This document shows positions 21,481 through 33,506 of a stretch of 64,000 nt of DNA, one piece after another. The stretch's first letter is position 1, and each line of letters starts with the position of its first letter. A program made the position numbers and the translations under genes. A model generated the notes under the pieces. The model saw only the letters and a list, made by a program, of their open reading frames with translations. It was not told the DNA's origin and made no database searches. Source of the stretch: Avena insularis (taxonomy: Eukaryota > Streptophyta > Magnoliopsida > Poales > Poaceae); assembly GCA_023614405.1 (NCBI GenBank), contig CM042685.1:230371661-230435660 (forward strand), given 5' to 3'.

Positions 21481-24400
21481 TCATTCCTTTGGTGCAGGAG
21501 ACTTGGAAGCAGCATCGTCACTAGCCAGAGAATCACCCTCAACGTCGGCACTGCGGTGGGACTCGAAGGAGTCTTGGTTGACGCTGTCGATGGTGTTCAT
21601 GGGCACTAAGACGTCGATGTCCACCAACTCGGCAACTCTGGTGTCATAACCCGCGAGTGACGACAAGATGGCTTCGTGATCAATCTCTTTGCCGCCATCG
21701 TCAACGTCGGGGATACCAGAGGTCACCGTGTCGATGTCGGCACCCTCGTAGTGTGCCTTCACCATAGACAGCGCCATCCTTGCACCAGCCCGTGCACATG
21801 AAGCTTTCCAGCTTGTGATACGCTCGGGGGCTCGGCGCAGAATCTCCGAGTACTTCGCCACGGAGTCCGAGGCCTTGATGTCTATCTGGAGGGGCTTGGC
21901 AATCTCTTTGGCTTGGGTGATGGTGGTGTTGATGAAGTTGCCGGCAAGAACCATGCATTCCTTGGCTGGAGGAGGCGATCTGGTTAAACCCATAGGAGTT
22001 GCAAATTCCGACAAGGAACGCATGAGTTCAACAATTTAAAGTATCCAGACTACAGAAACACAAGGCGGGGGAAACTTACTGAAGATGTTGGCCTTAGCCT
22101 GCCAGAGGGTGTCCGCCAGGGATTCTTTCTCTTGTTGGAGGAGCTTATACGCCTCGCTGTGGCGATGGTTTTGCTCATCATCAGCTTGCTTATGATCTTT
22201 TAAGATCGCAAGCTCCTCCTTCAAGCGATTGATTTCCGCGGAGGCGGAGTCCTGCAGGGCCTTCATGGAATCCTCATGCATTTTCAGCATCTCTTCCCTC
22301 TCCTCCTTAAGGATCTTGTTCTCACTGTCCAGCTGCTGGATGTGCTTGGACTGCTCGACAATATCCTTGGCCTTGGCAACATGTTCTGCAAAGTCGGATA
22401 AAACAACGTACACAGTGAGTACTCGAAGATTGTAGGCACAAAACCAAGATGGAATACGCAAAAATAAAACAGATTCTTGTTTTTGATGATCTGTTCCTTC
22501 AAGATGGCAGCTTTACTCTTTTTGGCTTCAAGATCTGTGCGCATCTTCTGGTACTTGTCGTTGGCCATGCCTCTCCGAGCATTCTTGTTCTGTGGAAAAA
22601 ACAAAAAAAATTAAACCGTTGTTTAGTCTACTTGGAGCATCTAGTCGGAAATTTTCCACCTAGACGCTCGGGGGCTACATCGAGAGTTTTTTACTTAGCA
22701 ATTTGCTTAGCTTTTCTTTAAGCATCTAGTCGGAGCTAATTCAGTTCTCCATTAGAAGCTTGGGGGCTACAGTATAAAGTTTTTAACTCGGAATCTGCTT
22801 AGCTTTTCTTTAAGCATCTAGTCAGAACTAATTCAGTTACAACTAGAGGCTTGGGGGCTACAGTATTGAAAAATTATAAACATCAGATGTTACTCTTAAA
22901 GCATCTAGTCGGAATAGTTCATTCCATCTAAATGCTTGGGGCTACGGTGAGAGTTTTTCTAACTTAGTCACTCTTAGAGCATATAGATGCAAAACCTATG
23001 GTTTTCCGCTCACATCCTCGGGGCTACAAAGGATACTCATATGAAATGCAAAAGGCAAAGTAAACTTACAAGTGCGATGATCTTGAGGTTTGTAGCGCTC
23101 ACGGCTAGCAGCTTGCCAAAGGAAATGCTATTTCCTCGCAATATTTCTGCTTGTTGGAGGAGCTCCTCAAGACCGCACGTCGGAGATGTCGGTGCTGCTC
23201 CAGGAACCACAGATGTGCTACTTGGCGTAAGCGTGGGGTAGACTATCTTTGGGAACTCAAAGGGTTTCTGGGGAGCAAGGGCGCCGCCTTCGGCAGAAGT
23301 ACCAGCTTCCACCACTGCCTTGCCGCCATCGATGGCATCCTTAGCCTGAGCTTCATCCATTTGTTGAGCGGTGCTCTCCTGCGTTGCCTGCTCTCCGATG
23401 ACAGCAAGTTCGGTAGAGGCGCCAGAATCCACTTCCATGGCGGAAGGGCCTGATGCCTCCTTATCTTGTGAGCTTGTCGGGGCAGACGACGGCTTGACGG
23501 CAGGAGTAGCAGGGGCGATGGCGGGGGAGGCGTCGCGATGCAGCATGTCTTTGATATTTCGAGAAGCCCCCGGTGTTTTGGAGGTCTTCTTGAGGATGGT
23601 TGTGGCTTTCTTCCTGAAACGTGCAAAATGCATAAGTACATGAACAAGACAGATAAATAGGCAATGTCGGAGAATGAGAAGCTTACACTAATGGGGGTGC
23701 TTTGGCAAAAATCCCGGTGCTTCTTCTCTTTCCCGCCTCCAGGGCGGCGGTAGTATTTTTGGAGGCTCCACCCTCCATCTTCTTCTTCTTCTTGCCTCTG
23801 TCGGCAGCGTCAGAGGTGGAGCTCTTCCGCTTTCGCGCCAACGGGACCTCGTCGCCGGACACGACCGTGACTTCCTTCATCTTTGGATCGTAGATTTGGG
23901 CAGCCAGGTTGCCCTCCTCTAGATTGTTAAGCTGTTAAGTAAGAAATCACCATGTTAGATAAAAATACATTTGCAAGACGGAAGAACTGGAGTATATGTC
24001 ATCCACGGAAAATAAAAACCTACCTTTGGGCACTTGCCGTCTATGAACATGTCGTAGGTGATGGTGAAGCCACGCTTCTTATCCTTCACCTTGACGATGT
24101 CCTTAAGGCGGAGCTTGACGGAGTCGCTCGAGAAGTTGTCCACGGAGATGCGGAGACTATCCCTTATGTCGCTGGTATACTCGTGCATGTACTTCGCGCG
24201 GTGCTGCAGATGTTGGATTCGCCTGATGAACCAGCACAGAGCTAGGTCCAAGCCGGTCAGACCCGTCTCTACAAACCATTCAATCTGCCTTATAGCGCGA
24301 GAAGCGTCGAGGTCAAAGGGAAGGGAGGCTTGGGATCTCCATGTGGAAACTTCAGCAGCGGATCCGTCCACAAAGTCCGGGTACGTTACTTCTCGGCCCG

Positions 24401-25081
24401 CCAGAGGAATGTCGGGGCCGTAGAAGTACGTCCACTGCCAATTCTTGCAGGACTCGTGGCCGACGATGTCGGGGAACTGCCGGCCAGGTCGAATCTTGAA
24501 GCTTATGGTGCCGCAGTTCCTAAGCTCCTCCTTACTATGTCCGGCTTCACGTTTGACGGTGAAGAAGTACACAAAAAGGTCTAACCTAGGCCTTATCCCT
24601 AGATATCCCTCGCAAAGTGCCGCAAAGTTGCTAAGCACTAAGATACTATTGGGGGAAAGGTTATGGGGTTGGACCCTATAGTGGTTTAAGACGAAGAGGA
24701 AGAAGTGGGAGATAGGCAGGGAAACGCTGCGTACCAGCTAAGCTTTTAGGTACACCTTTTCTCCGGCTTGGGGAGAAGGTGTCACCTCGCTGGCCGGCGC
24801 CGCCCGCCAGGCAAGCCCCTCCGTCGCGGGAAGGTAGGCTTCGGCGACCATCTCTTGGATATCGCTGTCGGTGATGTCCGAGCCGCGCCAGTCGCCCTTG
24901 TGCGAATCTGGCTCCTCCTCCAGTGACTCTAGCGCTGCCAAATTTTGGTCGCCGCCGGTGGACTCGATCACCGCGATGCGGGGATGACCAATCCCTCTGG
25001 GCGCACGACGACGGAGCTCGCCGGCTTCGCCACGTCTTCGCTCGACGCCGCCATTGATGGGGAGGTGCTGCTGCTAGTCAT
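21481..25081 (-). pseudogene. Antisense six-exon gene of element D (Transposase_28-like, coiled coil)
   Basis: Exons inferred from splice signals and comparison with E: 25081-24024, 23931-23687, 23613-23070, 22589-22475, 22385-22080 and 21998-21481. Donors include AAAG|GTAGGT, CTT|GTAAGT and TTCA|GTAAGT; acceptors include TTAACAG, TTTCAG, CCACAG and TTTGCAG. Phases match across the joins. Exon 1 encodes a conserved domain (YLGIRPRLDLFVYFFTVKRE, WTYFYGPDIPLAG) resembling the family Pfam calls 'putative gypsy type transposon' (PF04195), recalled and not searched. Exon 2 has a KRKSS/KKKKK basic stretch like a nuclear signal. Exons 4-5 are Lys/Glu-rich coiled coil. Damage: frameshift near 24975, TAG near 24750, donor 4 GT to AT, acceptor 5 AG to AA. 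The function is unknown. Confidence 0.75.
22637..23035. repeat. Five ~88-bp tandem repeats inside intron 3 of the antisense gene (D)
   Basis: Units start at 'gcat(c/a)tag' near 22637, 22722, 22813, 22901 and 22979. Each ends in a plus-strand GGGGCTAC block (22667-22678, 22759-22770, 22850-22861, 22934-22945, 23016-23027) that matches the terminal PPT of the element (ctccgggggctac, 25670-25682). Element E has the same five units. Confidence 0.85.
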
Positions 25082-25226
25082 GGGGTGAAGGTTAGGTGCG
25101 ACTGGTGCAGATGGGAGCTAGGGTTTTTTCGAGGTTTCTCGCGGAGAGCTCGAGGAGACGCGCGACTGGAGGAAGAAGATGATGCGAGGAGAATGAGGTA
25201 AAAAGTAGAAAATGCCCCACGGTTAC

Positions 25227-25234
25227 TATTTATC
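25227..25234 (-). promoter_or_regulatory. TATA-like box of the antisense gene (D)
   Basis: Minus strand 'gataaata' lies about 150 bp upstream of the antisense ATG (25081). The aligned position in E reads 'ttataaat'. Confidence 0.4.
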
Positions 25235-25669
25235 ATCCTCGGCATCAAGATTCGTGCAGCGTGATCGGACGGTTGCCGCGTAGACAACATGTTCGCGAAT
25301 GTGCGCAGAAATTTCGCCACGTCTCCAACCGTCGCCGCCAACGGTTCGTATCGCTCGCGCGGGAAAATCGGATATGATTGCGTTCTCTTCATGTGTGAGT
25401 TATGAGGCGTCGCTGACCTAAGCCTGCGTCGTCCTAGCTGACATAGGTAGATGAGCCGTCACATCAAAGAATCCGACATAGATGGATTCAATCCGACTAT
25501 GGAATAGTATAATGGAAGTCTCAACATTTTTCCGGCTTACAAGTTTAAGACGGAGAAAGTTTTGCAGGGTTCTTTGGGAGGACTACAAGATGTTGCTTGA
25601 CGATTTGCCAACATCCAACTAGACGGAGCATTCATCTGAAGAGGCAAGACGGCGGAAGATCTCGGAGTT

Positions 25670-25682
25670 CTCCGGGGGCTAC
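25670..25682 (+). other. Polypurine tract of element D
   Basis: 'ctccgggggctac' directly precedes the 3' LTR (tgtttgggat). The same tract is at 42682-42694 in E. Confidence 0.8.
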
Positions 25683-26209
25683 TGTTTGGGATATGCTATA
25701 TGGGTATCCTCATAGCATGTCACTTATCCGGATAACCCGGGTGGCCCATAGTCGGTAGCATGGCCTATGGCCTGCTGGGCGGCCTAGTTAGATGGATCCA
25801 GAAGGGAGGCCCATGCCGGATAAAGGAAGGCTACGGTGGAGTCACCAACGTACCCGAAGCCTTGGAGTGCAAGATACACAAGACTAGTGATAGACGGTGT
25901 AGGACTCTGTAACCTGTCCGGCTAGGACTTTTCCCTATAACCCTAGGACCTGGCGACTATATAAGTCGGGACTATGGGAGCCTTTAGGACATCGATTCAC
26001 ACAACCTCACACAGCGAACCAATCCCTGTAACTCGGCGTATTGCCCTTATAGTAATTTATAGCAGGAGTAGGATACCGCCACCGTCTTGGGATCTGAACC
26101 TGGGTAAGCTGTGTTACCTCGTACCCGTCAACCGTCCGCCTTACCCCACTTCTCTAAACACGCATTATGAGGACCCCTCCATGGCGTACTCGTCGACAAT
26201 ACCACGACA
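25683..26209 (+). repeat. Element D 3' LTR
   Basis: 527 bp, TG...CA, homologous to 15530-16049, with a TATA box at 25958-25964. It is followed by the TSD aaggt (26210-26214). Confidence 0.95.
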
Positions 26210-26214
26210 AAGGT

Positions 26215-29077
26215 GTTTTTGAGTGAACAAATGTATTTGTCACACTTTTGAGTGCAAGGTTCACAGTATAAAAATCTAGAAAAGGTTTGAATTCAAACAA
26301 GTTTGAACTAGGGTTTAAAATAATTCCTGAAAATCAAATTGGAAAAAGAAAAGGTGAAAGAAAAAAATAAAACAGAGCGCTGCCTTTTTAGCCCAGCGCC
26401 AGAACCGTCCCAACAGCCTACCCGGAGTACTCTCCCTCTGCCCCGTCTCTCACCTGCGTGAACCCTACCCCTTTCGCTGCCACATCGGGCCGCGCCACGT
26501 CATCGTCTCCCCAAACCCTTGCATGCATTTATGTCGCCCTGCGCTTTCTCCTCTTCACTGCCGGAATTGAAATTCGTTAATTGCCATTGATTCAGCACGA
26601 TATTTCCTCCTCCTCTCTGCCTACATAATCCCATCCCCTCCGCAGCATTTACCCTCACTCGCCACCACCTAAGCGCTCCCAGGCTGCCCTCAATCGAACT
26701 TTCACCGCCACGGACCCGAGCGCCTTCGGCGAGCTATTCCGGTGAGTACTGTGCTAGCCTATGTCCCTCATTCACCCAATATTGATCCTTTCTTCCTTGC
26801 GCATCCTCTCATAGCATTTGCTTGTCCAAATTTCCCCAGAACGTCGCCCCTGTCAGCCCCTGCAAGCACCCGACGTTGTCCACGACTCCGGCGAGTAATT
26901 CCATCCAGGTCTGCATGCCCCTTGCCCCCTGATTCAAACTAATTTGTGCGCCTTGTCCTTGTACATGTCCTGATGCCCTATGTTTGCTCTAGGGTGACCT
27001 AGTTCGTCGCCTCCGTTGCCGTTTGCAAAAGCCTGACACCAGCAGCAACTTCGACGAGCTTCCACGGTCGCAGCAACTCGCCCCTGTCCAAACCAACTAC
27101 GCCTTGACCTTCCTCACATCTGTGTGAATCTGGTAAGCCTCGCCACTACCCCTAGCCCCCTCTGGATTCGCCGGAGAATCGCCGGCAGAAGCACCGCTGC
27201 CGCCAATGCCATTTGCGTCGCCCACTTTTGGTCGCATGCTCCAGGGCCGTAGGATTTAGATCCGACGCTGTAGATTAGATCTGGAGTGAACCGTTTTGTT
27301 TAGATCAGGCGCGTTGGATCTGACTTGATCCAACGCCGTGGAAGCGTGATCCGCGTGAAACGGTATTGACCAATCAGGCGCTACCACGCGTCTGTAGTTT
27401 AGATTTAAAATCTGTTTTGAATCTATTAAATGTTTAAACTTGTAAAATTCATAAATTTAGTTCTGTTTGTCCAAATTTTACAAATAATATATCAATGGAT
27501 TCAAAAAATTAAGACCTACAATACTGTGGGCTTGAATTTGTATTTAGCTTCGGGAAAAATAGGATTATTTGTAGAACCAATTATAAGCTTATTTTGACTA
27601 TATAAAATGTTTTAAATTTTTTTTAGAGTGAAACTTGTTTTATTTGAACCTTAGAAAGTTTATTTTGTGTTTAGTACTATTTGGTTTGATTTTTGTAGTG
27701 TAGAAAATCATGCCATTGCATTTCATGCATTCATATATATTTTTGCTTGAATATTTGAATGTGAATTTGGGGTTATTATTTTATGTGTAGATTTTGGTGA
27801 TAGTGGTGATTGTGATTGTGAGGACTGTTGCTACTCCCCCAAGTATCAAGGCAAGTGGTGCTTCATGTATTTTATCCTACTATTTTGACTATGCATTAGT
27901 GATATTTTGAGTAGGACTTGCATGGATATTTTTGCTAAGTTTATACTATGCTATGCCTTGGGAAATCCTAGTAGATGTAGTCTTAGTAGAATTGTTCTAA
28001 GTTAAGAAACCTTGTTATGTTACCATGATTAGCTTATCTAGTAGAAAACAAGGGTGGAATATTAATGCTATGAAATTTTGTTAAGTCAATGACTTGTGTT
28101 TCTGAATAATAAAACAACTATGTGAATGAATCACCTGGGTGGAATGGTATGGCTGGTTTATGTTGAGTGGTTACACAAGGCCCATGTCTATGGTTTACCT
28201 TGTGTATCACACTTGTGGATTGCCGTCCAGGAATAAAGGGATTTGAGATGTTTAGTGTTGAGAAGCTTCTAGTGGAACCACATGGCATATGGGCTCTGCC
28301 TTGACCACATAGGTTGCAACAACTTAGCCAGATGGACAGTTGGTGGTAGGGTGATAGGATGGAACGCTTCCATGGTGGTCTAAGGGAATGCTTCTGAAAG
28401 GTCTCATCTCGATGCATGACGAGTCTTGTGGGGAAAGTTCACCACCTCTCGAGAGGGTAAAACCTAAGTACTTAGCCGTTTCCCCGGCAACGGACAATCT
28501 GAGCATCAAAGACATTGAAGCAATCAAGGATCTCCTCATCCCAATTTCTAAGTTAAAAACTTGTGGTTGAACAAGAGTAAAGGTTCACCAATGTCTATTG
28601 GTGGTTCCTTGGGTGTTTTTGACAAACAAAAAATTAGTGTTTTCAACTAATAAGGAGAACCTTATTTTGAGCAAAGCAAGCCTAAGCTACACTTAGCCAA
28701 ATTAATATAGATATTAGATACTACTATTCTACTATGGTATCACTTGCCAATACAATTCCAAATGTATTAACCCACTATGGATGTAACTTATGATGTTGTA
28801 GGTTACTCTGATGGAGATTAGGGTTGTGAGTCTACACTCAACATGCTTGCCTGTGGCACATGAAGATGAAGACTTATAGTTATTTACTTTATGTTATGAA
28901 CTCTATGTACTAGCCTTTGGCTAATGAGTTGTAAAGACTATGTTATCTCTGGAATGATGATGTAATAATGACCTTTGTATCTGTGTACTTCATCTTAAAC
29001 TATAGATGCTAGCATTTGATCCAGGGACTAGCATTGCAATCATAGGGGCCTTTACCTTTAAATGGTGGGGCCTTACA
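26215..29077 (+). repeat. Element C 5' LTR, second piece
   Basis: Continues the LTR begun at 15355 and aligns with 48889-51608. A GC-rich section (26380-27250) has exon/intron-like modules: donor-like GTGAGT at 26742, acceptor-like CTCTAG at 26987-26992, donor-like GTAAGC at 27133 and acceptor-like GTGTAG ending at 27790. It contains 151 bp (about 28221-28371) missing from the 3' LTR. It ends 'ccttaca', two bases before the PBS. Short ORFs here are not genes. Confidence 0.93.
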
Positions 29078-29079
29078 GA

Positions 29080-29091
29080 TGGTATCAGAGC
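29080..29091 (+). other. Primer binding site of element C (tRNA-Met type)
   Basis: 'tggtatcagagc' follows the LTR end by two bases. Confidence 0.9.
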
Positions 29092-29234
29092 ACTGTGTTG
29101 CCTATAGGATTATGACCCTAAGATGGATTAGACTAAGGAAACCACTCAAAAAAATGCAACTCTTTGCAAATTCCACAATTGTCTTTTTCTTCTCGTAAAC
29201 CTCTTCTAATCTTCTTTCTCATCTCTATTTGTAG

Positions 29235-29651
29235 ATGGCCGCCATCAACGAAGCCGTCAAGAAGGGACCACTCATGACCATGACCATAGAATGTGAGACG
29301 GAGTTTCCCAAGGCACTCAAAAACCTCATGGTTAGCTTGGGAATACATGGTGAGGCCATGTACAAGGGATTTCTAGTAATGGATGAAGGAGAAGAATATT
29401 GGTGGATACAACTCCACTTATACAAAAACAAGGGAGACAACCACAAAGAGTCGGGATTCTACATGATCACCAACTCAGAAATGTATATGTCATTCTTTGA
29501 CTCTACAAGAAATGCAGCTTGGAATGCTATCAAGGATCTTGGTGAAAGACTCAAGTGTAGAATGCTCAAAACTCAAAATGACCTTACAGAGGAGAATAAG
29601 TATACCCAAGACTTAGATACCGCCATAAAACGTCTAAGGGGGATATCATAG
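29235..29651 (+). pseudogene. Element C accessory ORF A, shortened copy
   Basis: This 138-codon frame begins at an ATG placed directly after an acceptor-like 'ctctatttgtag'. It matches ORF A of element F (62070-62639) from residue 1, sharing EAVKKGPLMTMT, ECETEFPKALK and MDEGEEYWW, and stops early where F continues for about 50 codons. A Lys/Glu-rich C-terminal part may be helical. I do not recognise a family. It lies between the LTR and gag, where chromoviruses normally have no separate gene. Confidence 0.6.
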
Positions 29652-29909
29652 ACTTTGCATATGAGTGAGAATTATGTCAAACTTCGATAGTTGGACCACC
29701 ACACTTGTCGATTTTCTCGCGTTAATAATTTGCTTATACCAACCTATGTGGTATGGCAAGTTACTCTCTAAGTTATGATTGAACCTTAGTGCTTGTGGTA
29801 GAATTTTGTATGCCATGACTTGAATGTATGCTTTTGGATTTTGTTTCACTATCTTGTGTTTTTCTCTCTACTTGTATTATTTCTAATTTTTCTATATCTT
29901 ATGTAATAG

Positions 29910-30025
29910 ATGCCTAGATTTGTTGTTAGCACTGCCGAGGAGTTCAAGGGAACTCGTTTCGGTTCTCGTCTTGTGGAGCTCACTAGTGTGCTCAACCTCC
30001 CACTCCCTAGTATTAAGGCACTTCA
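29910..30025 (+). pseudogene. Element C accessory ORF B, 5' part (cut by element E)
   Basis: Starts at an ATG preceded by 'cttatgtaatag'. It encodes the N-terminus (VVSTAEEFKGTRFGSRLVEL) that matches F at 62776 onwards. The frame is interrupted at the E target site (cttca, 30021-30025) and resumes after E. Removing E and one target copy brings both halves into one frame, which supports the boundary calls. Confidence 0.7.
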
Positions 30026-30560
30026 TGTTGGGGATATGCTATATGGGTATCCTCATAGCATGTCTCTTATCCGGATAACCTGGGTGGCCCATAGTCGGTA
30101 GCATGGCCCATGGCCTGCTGGGCGGCCTAGTTAGATGGATCTAGAAGGGAGGCCCATGCCGGATAAAGGAAGGCTATGGAGGATTCACTGACGTACCCGG
30201 AGCCTTGGAGTGCAAGACACGCTAAGATTAGTTGTAAACAGTGTAGGACTCTATAACCTGTCCGGCTAGGACTTCTCCATGTAACCCTAGGACCTGGCGA
30301 CTATATAAGTCAGGCCTATGGGAGCCTTTAGGGTACAATCTCAGACAACCTAGTGTCGACTACATGCACCTCGCATAGCGAACCAATCCCTGTAACTCAG
30401 CGTATTGCCATTATAGTGATTTATAGCAGGAGTAGGATTCTGCCATCGTCGTAGGATCTGAACCTGGGTAAGCTGTGTTACCTCATACCCATCAACTGTT
30501 CGCCTTCCCCCACATCTGTGAGGACCCCTCCATGGCGTACTCGTCGGCAATACCACAATA
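30026..30560 (+). repeat. Element E 5' LTR
   Basis: Starts 'tgttggggatatg' and ends 'accacaata', where CA became TA. TATA box at 30302-30308. Homologous to 42695-43243. Confidence 0.94.
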
Positions 30561-30562
30561 GT

Positions 30563-30580
30563 TGGTGCCCACCATGGGGC
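30563..30580 (+). other. Primer binding site of element E
   Basis: 'tggtgcccaccatggggc' differs from the PBS of D by one base (C to T) and likewise contains the gag ATG (30574-30576). Confidence 0.75.
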
Positions 30581-33506
30581 AAGAGGCGCTTCAGGCTCTT
30601 CAGCGGGCGAGGTCCAAGATCTTCGCGGGAATCGGCAAAACCGTAGCCATCGGTCGTGTTCTCTTCTTCGGCAATGTTCCGATCGTCCCTCCCGACTAGT
30701 TCTAGATCCTGGCGAAGACGAATCCTACGCGGTGCTCGATCGTCCCCATCGGAGATATCCACCTCTTCATTGGTGAAACCGACTCGGGCACTAGTTCCCT
30801 GGGAGTCGGAGGAGCATCAAGACTTGCATGAACCGCCTACGGGCAGGATACGTTTGCAGAAGGATCGATGCCGGATCTCTCCTCGGAGTTTGCCGGCAAA
30901 TATTGGAAAAATTCAAGGCCCACCCAAACCGCCCCTGTGCAGGATATAACGGTGGAAGATCACTGCAAGTCTGTCCGCTCGTCTGGACAGCAGAGATCCA
31001 AGTTCGTCGGCATGGTTACCATCTTCGATCTGGCGTGTTGCGTTTAGAGAGAGGGCTAAAACCCCCGCGATTACCTTGTCAGGTGGCTCCGTATATGGGC
31101 CGATCTGGCGCATTACCCCAATGATGATGCTATGTATCACTTTGTGGAAGGACTGGACCAAGGTACGCTTCTCCGGCATTCTCTAAGGCGGCAGCAGGCT
31201 TCAAGATGCCTCACCTTCGAAAGCATGGTGAACACCGTCAACAACTACGCGGAGGCTGAGGAGGCAGCTCAAACAGCTCTTGCGCTCATTGACGGAGCAC
31301 CACCGCTTCAGCCACCGCCACCACCGCCTCCCGCCGCCATCGCCGCAGCTGCGCCACCGCCCCCAGTCATCGTCACTGCTTTTACACCTCCACCCCCCGT
31401 CATCGAGGAAGCCCCGACACCCTTCGACTCCGTGATTGACGTGCTCTACGCCAACTTCAGCGCAGATTCGGAGGAGATAGACTTCAGTCCGGAGGAGCTA
31501 GACTCTGCCATGCAGGAGATGGAGGAGGATTACAAGCGCGACGAGTAGGCCAACAATGTCGTCACGTCTCGAGAGGTGTTCGTCACCATTGGGACGGCAA
31601 TGGATGAAGATCAACCTGGAAGAGCTCTGCCTACAGCGCTGGACAAAGGGAAGGGACCACATGTTGCTGCCGACAATGATCGCGCAAAGGACATGCCCCC
31701 TTCGCCTAACCCAGTGCAACAGCCGCAGGAACTCGGCACCGGCCCAAGCAACAACAACACCACAAACCTACCGCCTCCGGCATCTACGTTCGCTGCTTCC
31801 CAAGTCACTCCAGCTGATAGAGTGATGTACGACAATCTCCTCGTCGAGCCTATGACCATGGCTCATATCCGCAATGTAGTCCAGCTTGACGAGAAGCACC
31901 AGCAGCTGCTGGAGGAAGCGCAGGCCATCACGGAGCAAGGCTCAAAGTTAGATCGAGATCTGGCCAACATGCAGAAGTCAATAGAGAAAGCTAGAGCAAT
32001 AGAGGCCGAGTACAAGACTCTACTACAGCAGCAGAAGGCCAAGAAAGCTCGGCTCGCGTCATCAACGATCCTCGTGTGCGGCGAAACCTAGGATGGGCTC
32101 CCCCGAAGCCGGCACAGGCCAAGCCATACATTAACAGTGAAGGAAGGCAGGTGCTGCCTACTCCTCTCCTCAACCTCGCCGTCTCCAAGACCCTTATGGA
32201 GCAAGATAGATCACCCAAAGCGGTGACCTAGGTCTATGACCTGGTGGCCAAGGCGGTGAAACAGCAGGAAAAGGCCACCTCTTAGAGGCTTGAGTCCGAC
32301 CCAGCGTTTTGCAGTCTAGCCAGCATAAGCCGCCAAGGGACACATCTCCTCTTGATGTCGGGTCTCAGACCGGTTCGTCAGAACAAAGACAGAGGGATGT
32401 GCGCAACAGGAAGGATGTTATCCCCATATCCTCCGACCATGGACGTAAGGCCCAACCCCGTCGCCCATCTCCACTTCCCCGTTCCCCCCCGACATCACGA
32501 AGAAACCAAGGCTCACCGTCGTACGGATATGACTCCGCCAAGGCAAAGCGGCATCGTCATCCGCGACAACATAGAGCAGACCCGTCATGACGGAGAGCGC
32601 AACCAAGGACATAAGAGTAGGTCGCACCATGACCCTCCGTGTCCGACAAGCAACCGCGACAAGCGTGAGGCATCACAGGAGGGTAACAGCAAGAAGGCTA
32701 ACCCACCGCCACCTCCGCCTCCGTCGCCACCCAGCAGCCACCATGGCGGAGGAGGCTCGCGTTGTTCACGTAGCCCATCCCCTGATGGCAAGAAGAAGAA
32801 AAGAAGCCCGGAGCCATACGATGCACGTTCTCATCTGGACAAGATCCACGAGGCCCGGGAAGGACCATACCTGGGACAATGTTGCTTTGGAACTGTAATA
32901 TGGTCCGCAACTTACCCCAAAGGTTTCCAGATTGACAAGACCATCAAGCCCTATGACGGCACCGCTAAGCTAGATACATGGTTGCAGGACTACGACAACG
33001 CAATGGAGATCACCGGGGGTAACCCCAACATCATCGTCAAGTACCTCCCTTTGATGTTGGCGGGCATGGCCCATCAATGGATTGATGACTAGCCAGAAAG
33101 ATCCATCTGCAATTGGTTGGACATGCAAGAAGCGTTCACCAAGAACTTCGAGGGTACGTACAAATGTCCCTGCGCTGTTGGCGATCTACATCGGTGCGTG
33201 CAAGAGAAAGATGAGACATCTCGCGCCTACCTCTCCCGCTGGCTGGATATGAAGAATTCCTGCGCAGGAGTGCACGCCCATACCGCCATGGCCGCCTTCA
33301 TCGATGGGTTGGAAAGGGGCACGTTGCTCCGACATAAGCTGAAGCGCTTGTAGGACAATCACCAGCTAGACTTGAACCAGATGATTCAGTTGGCTAGTGA
33401 GTTCACGACTGCCGATGATGATGCTCGCGGATCTCTGCCGGCAATGTTTGTTCCAACTCAAGCTCGGAGGAACATTAGCACCAAGCGGAAGACCGCACTA
33501 GAATAA
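30574..33506 (+). pseudogene. Element E gag, both capsid-like modules, many stops
   Basis: Colinear with D 16063-18998. The first module (about 31062-31275; FVEGLDQGTLLRHSLRR) and Pro-rich tract are readable in 31132-31548. The coiled-coil part is in 31576-32091. The linker and start of the second module are open in 32352-33092, and the rest is in 33117-33353 (AYLSRWLDMKN, GLERGTLLRHKLKRL). Stops interrupt at about 30699, 31047, 31546, 33091 and 33351, with at least one indel near 32060. Confidence 0.85.

Larger units (their letters stand above)
15530..26209 (+). mobile_element. Element D: Tat-like gypsy element with a pol deletion and an antisense spliced gene
   Basis: Bounded by 520- and 527-bp LTRs and a perfect TSD (aaggt, 15525-15529 and 26210-26214). 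The order is 5' LTR, PBS, gag, protease, partial RT, deletion junction at about 20943, non-coding block, antisense gene (25081-21481, minus), PPT and 3' LTR. Compared with element E, it lacks the RT C-terminus, both RNase H domains and integrase (about 2.5 kb). The LTRs differ at about two dozen sites by eye plus a 7-bp indel. Confidence 0.93.

Noticed and set aside
21481..25081. Antisense six-exon gene taken as an ordinary host gene
   Set aside because: It lies wholly inside D, is repeated at the same place in E, and both copies are within TSD-bounded insertions.
26380..27250. GC-rich, CpG-rich stretch resembling the 5' end of a host gene
   Set aside because: It repeats at 49050-49900 in the other LTR of element C, so it is LTR leader sequence.
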